64,000 nt of DNA from Alistipes_A hominis. Its GTDB lineage: Bacteria; Bacteroidota; Bacteroidia; Bacteroidales; Rikenellaceae. The notes under the pieces are model-generated. The model was not told the origin of the DNA. It did no database searches and was given only the letters and a program-made list of their open reading frames with translations. Both the position numbers and the translations under genes were made by a program. Of this stretch, positions 61,156-64,000 are shown one piece after another (position 1 is the first letter of the stretch; each line of letters starts with the position of its first letter). The DNA lies in contig NZ_JACOOK010000003.1 in NCBI RefSeq assembly GCF_014288115.1, forward strand, positions 434,001-498,000, given 5' to 3'.

Positions 61156-62604
61156 TCAGTCGTTTTTCGAAAGCCGGATCAGGATCACGCCCGAGTCGGA
61201 AACCGTCCCGATCTTCAACGGACCTGCCGTCCGCCCGGTTTCGAACACCCGGCTCAGGTCGTGCGTTTCGTCGAGCAGGAATACTTCGGTTCGGGCGAAT
61301 TTCCCGATGCCATCGATGTCCAGCGTGAACTCGCGGGGGCCCGATTTCCAGCAGGCGGCGAGGATCGCCAGGTTGCCCAGGCTGTCCGTGCCGGCCAGCA
61401 CGCGGCTTCCGGCGGGCATACCGTCCGTTTCGGTGCGTACCCGTTCGGGATAGGCGGTCAACTCGCCGAACGCTTTCATGCCGTAGTAAGTTTTGACCGG
61501 CGTCCGGTTTTCAAATACGCCCCAGCGCGTCGTGGTGACCGTGTAGTAGAATCCTTTGTCGAGCGGCGTATCCTGCCAGCCGATCATCACCGTGTTCAGG
61601 AAAGCCGCCGATTCCAGTCCGCGCATGAACCGGATCGCTTCGTTCTGCTCCGCCGGGCCCATGTTCCACAGCGCTCCGCCGTACGGGTTGTAGTGCCATT
61701 CGTTCAAGTGGATCTCCGTCTCGGGATAGCCGCATTCGTCCAGATACCGGCGTGCGTCTACGGCCATTTGCAGTAATTCGGTATCGGTGGGCGAGTAGTA
61801 GTGGAACGAGTAGAAGTCCAGCGGCGCTTTGTGACGGGCGCAGTTCCCTGCGAAATCCCTGACCGCCTGTTCGCCGAAGGCGCAGTGCCCTGGCCCGCCG
61901 AATTTCAGGTGCGGGAAGCGTTTTTTCAGTTCGGTCGCCGCCTGCGCATAGAAGTCGTTGAACTGCTGCAACGTCCCGGTCCACATTTTCGGGCCCAGAT
62001 CGGGTTCGTTCCATATCTCCCAGTAACGGATGTCGTAACGGAACCCGTTCCATTTTCCTTCCGTGTAGTGACGGATGACGTTCGATGCGACGTCGACCCA
62101 TTTTCGCACGTCTTCGGGCGGGTGCACGAAATATTTGTTGACGCTGTGCTCGATCGAGGTTCCCAGCCGGTAATAGACTTCCGTGCCGCACGCGATGCAA
62201 TTCGCAATATAGTCGTCCGTCTGGGCGAAATAGTAGTTGTCCGGATCTTCCGCGTCCGCTTCGGGATTCGCGAAGATCAGCGGAAGATCGACCAGTCTCA
62301 TGCCGGGATTCTCCAGCGGAGCGTCGTGCAGCCGCGTGATCGGGATGTGCATTCCGGCGAACGCTTCGCGGAGGTTGCATCCGGGCATCTCTTCGTCTTC
62401 GAGCGGCGGGGCCAGGTTGCCGCCGTTCACCGGTTTGATCTTTCCGGCGGACTCTCTCGGATAGACCCGGATCGTCGTCTGCCGGTCTTCCCCGGAAACG
62501 ACGTCTTGCAGGGCTGCCCGTGCGGCGGCTGCGAATCCGGTGCACGCCAGAACGGCGAGCAGGTATTTCAGGATCGTCTTTTTTTTCATGCGACGGTTTT
62601 TCAT
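61156..62604 (-). CDS. GH39-like glycoside hydrolase (clan GH-A)
   Basis: A 482-residue exported enzyme with signal peptide (about 8-30, ending ARAALQ). The (beta/alpha)8 core carries acid/base E200 in YWEIWNEPDLG and nucleophile E302 in EIHLNEWHYNPYG, about 100 residues apart as in clan GH-A. The overall pattern resembles GH39 beta-xylosidase-like enzymes, while the C-terminal ~90 residues form a beta-sandwich. A second Met at 62589 is an alternative start. The natural substrate is not known. A TATCTTTG -7 element lies at 62621-62628 upstream. Confidence 0.75.
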   Translation of the reverse strand: MKNRRMKKKTILKYLLAVLACTGFAAAARAALQDVVSGEDRQTTIRVYPRESAGKIKPVNGGNLAPPLEDEEMPGCNLREAFAGMHIPITRLHDAPLENPGMRLVDLPLIFANPEADAEDPDNYYFAQTDDYIANCIACGTEVYYRLGTSIEHSVNKYFVHPPEDVRKWVDVASNVIRHYTEGKWNGFRYDIRYWEIWNEPDLGPKMWTGTLQQFNDFYAQAATELKKRFPHLKFGGPGHCAFGEQAVRDFAGNCARHKAPLDFYSFHYYSPTDTELLQMAVDARRYLDECGYPETEIHLNEWHYNPYGGALWNMGPAEQNEAIRFMRGLESAAFLNTVMIGWQDTPLDKGFYYTVTTTRWGVFENRTPVKTYYGMKAFGELTAYPERVRTETDGMPAGSRVLAGTDSLGNLAILAACWKSGPREFTLDIDGIGKFARTEVFLLDETHDLSRVFETGRTAGPLKIGTVSDSGVILIRLSKND

Positions 62605-62620
62605 TGTTCCGGATTTATTG

Positions 62621-62628
62621 CAAAGATA
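62621..62628 (-). promoter_or_regulatory. -7 element (TATCTTTG) for the GH39-like gene
   Basis: The minus strand carries a perfect TAnnTTTG match 17 nt ahead of the start at 62604. No TTG at the -33 position is visible. Confidence 0.5.
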
Positions 62629-62782
62629 CGGAATTTCATTCGTTCCGCGAAACCGAAGCGATAGGGCTTTTACGGAAGTTTTGTATGGAGAAAACCCGTT
62701 TAAAACATATTCCGACTTTATTGCGCCCGAACACCCGGGCGGCACGCTTCCGGTGGATTATAAAAAACTCGTATCGTGCGTT

Positions 62783-62813
62783 TTGCAGGAATAAAAGGTA
62801 TATATTATATTTG
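62783..62813 (+). promoter_or_regulatory. Promoter of the truncated sensor gene
   Basis: TTG (62783-62785), a 20-nt spacer, then TATATTTG (62806-62813), perfect -7 element, about 60 nt before the ATG at 62874. Confidence 0.7.
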
Positions 62814-62873
62814 TATGCCATATTGTGCGCGAACAATGAAGTTGAATGTTAAATGGTTTGTATATAGTTTATT

Positions 62874-64000
62874 ATGATAGATAGGCCTGATGTCCGTTTG
62901 TTTCGCCCGATAAAGGGCGGATTGCTTTTTGTTTTTTGCCTGCTCGCGGTTTTTCCCGGATTCGGAAAACAGCAGGGTCGGGGAACCGATTATATGCTGG
63001 TCGTCAGCGTTTATGCCGAGGCCTCCGCATGGAGCAACGACATCATTATTCCTGTCATCAACATGGCCGCCGGGATCGAGAACCTGAACGTGTATTCCGA
63101 ATACATGAACATGTTGTTGATCGACAACGATACGCTGGCGACCGAGTTCAAGCGGAGGCTGTTCGCGAATTACCGGGAACACCCGCCCCGGATGCTGCTG
63201 TTGATCGGGAACCCGGCGAAGATATTGCTGGAAGATGTAAAAAAACACTGGGGCGACATTCCGATCCTTTTTTGCGCGGACAAGGAGTATGTGGGAACGG
63301 ACAGTCTGTATCTGAAGCGAAATCCGATTCCGCCCGATCTGAGAACCCCGTTGTCCGAATTGGTTTCGGAGTACAACCTGACGGTCTTGCAAACGCCCGT
63401 TTTTCTGCAGCAGAGCGTCGATCTGATGCGCCGGATGATTCCGGGAATGAAAGAGCTGGTATTCCTGGGCGACGACTTGTATATCAACCGGCAGGACGAA
63501 CAGGAACTCTCCGAACTGATGCGGACGGATTATCCGGAACTAAGCTACCGTTATTTTTCCGCGGCGGACATGACGACCGGGCAGTTGTTCGATTCTTTGA
63601 AAATGATCGACAGGAAAACTACGGGCGTGCTCTATTCGTCCTGGTGGTATAAAAAAAACTTCGTGGGCAATACCGTGCTGATGACGAACGCTTACCGGGG
63701 AATCACCACGTTCGCCCTGCCGTTTTTTTCATTGCATCCGTCGGGGATCAGGGATTCCAACGGTATCGTCGGCGGTTTCGTTTACAGTCAGGAAGCGTTC
63801 AATAAAAAGTTGCTCGAAACCATTTCCGGGGTGCTGGCCGGTCGTCAGCCGCGGGATATTCCGTTTTATTTTCCGCGGGGCATTCCTACGTTCAATTACG
63901 AATCGCTGGTCGGCAACGGGTTTTCTCTGGCCGATACGCCGAAAGGGGCGGTGGTTTACAACCGGCCTCCCTCTTTTTTCGAGCAGTACAAGTACGTCCT
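62874..64000 (+). CDS. Partial sensor protein with periplasmic ABC-binding-like domain (5' part only)
   Basis: An open frame of 375 codons that runs off the window edge; no stop appears. The start at 62874 (MIDRPDVRLF) leads into a hydrophobic segment (about 15-30, GGLLFVFCLLAVFPGFG), then DYMLVVSVYAEASAWSND and a substrate-binding-like fold: RMLLLIGNPAKILLED, DIPILFCADKEYVG, MKELVFLGDDLYINRQ, GVLYSSWWYKK. The same style of domain forms the periplasmic half of the kinase at 22031-25813, so this is probably also the N-terminus of a multi-domain sensor kinase. The kinase part is not in the window. Confidence 0.75.
   Translation, partial: MIDRPDVRLFRPIKGGLLFVFCLLAVFPGFGKQQGRGTDYMLVVSVYAEASAWSNDIIIPVINMAAGIENLNVYSEYMNMLLIDNDTLATEFKRRLFANYREHPPRMLLLIGNPAKILLEDVKKHWGDIPILFCADKEYVGTDSLYLKRNPIPPDLRTPLSELVSEYNLTVLQTPVFLQQSVDLMRRMIPGMKELVFLGDDLYINRQDEQELSELMRTDYPELSYRYFSAADMTTGQLFDSLKMIDRKTTGVLYSSWWYKKNFVGNTVLMTNAYRGITTFALPFFSLHPSGIRDSNGIVGGFVYSQEAFNKKLLETISGVLAGRQPRDIPFYFPRGIPTFNYESLVGNGFSLADTPKGAVVYNRPPSFFEQYKYV

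Noticed and set aside
1..64000. CRISPR array, prophage, insertion sequence or rRNA operon
   Set aside because: No regularly spaced repeats, transposase, phage structural genes or rRNA sequence were seen in the reading.

Overview
The window is chromosomal DNA from a member of the Bacteroidota, most likely an Alistipes-like gut anaerobe (Rikenellaceae). Three things point there. GC content is high for the phylum. Promoters follow the Bacteroidota pattern TTG-N19/20-TAnnTTTG, and near-consensus examples lie upstream of several genes and both tRNAs. The gene content is also typical: NVEALA peptide, DUF1573, DUF3822 beside rsmD, DUF4492 ahead of cydAB, DUF1080 with Gfo/Idh/MocA, DUF2023 beside a flavodoxin, and LysM-rich lipoproteins. 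The genus is an inference from composition and gene content; no rRNA is present.

Layout. 0-6.5 kb (minus strand): exported phosphoesterase, TlpA-type thioredoxin lipoprotein, LysM/periplasmic-binding fusion and a GH71/99-like lipoprotein. 6.7-14 kb: bacterioferritin, tRNA-Asp, rsmD with DUF3822, a RecD-like helicase, mutS and hsp20. 14.3-20.4 kb: a glycyl radical enzyme with a signal-like N-terminus, an NVEALA peptide followed by two tandem beta-propeller lipoproteins and a DUF1573 protein, then tRNA-Pro with what looks like the footprint of a lost integrative element. 21-26 kb: cysK and a 1260-residue multi-PAS sensor kinase. 26-31 kb: a three-gene operon (TIM-barrel isomerase, oxidoreductase, DUF1080) that resembles a periplasmic 3-keto-glycoside pathway, then a beta-propeller lipoprotein and a HAD phosphatase. 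31-34 kb: cytochrome bd operon. 34-42 kb: a PfkB kinase and a seven-gene TetR-TolC-HlyD-ABC exporter operon. 42-44 kb: GH43. 44-51 kb: the phosphate regulon pstSCAB-phoU-phoB-phoR with an 11-bp phased repeat upstream. 51-53.4 kb: flavodoxin, DUF2023, hemerythrin-like protein and a LuxR-type regulator with a degenerate receiver. 53.5-57.6 kb: AI-2E permease, AsmA-like protein, two small unknowns and a YgbA_NO gene. 57.8-62.6 kb: gpmA-fbaB, a DUF2284/Dph6-like pair and a GH39-like hydrolase. 62.9 kb to the end: the 5' part of a second sensor-type gene, cut by the window edge.

The themes are microaerobic and oxidative or nitrosative stress handling (bacterioferritin, cytochrome bd, hemerythrin-like protein, YgbA_NO), glycan breakdown (GH71/99-like, GH43, GH39-like, 3-keto-glycoside trio) and envelope signalling. 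No CRISPR array, insertion sequence or prophage was found. The parts that ordinary annotation explains least are the export-like glycyl radical enzyme, the NVEALA/propeller cluster with its duplication scar, the flavodoxin-to-LuxR stress cluster, the overlapping DUF2284/Dph6-like pair, a 52-bp perfect palindrome and the phased repeat ahead of pstS. All functional statements rest on reading motifs by eye; no database search was run.
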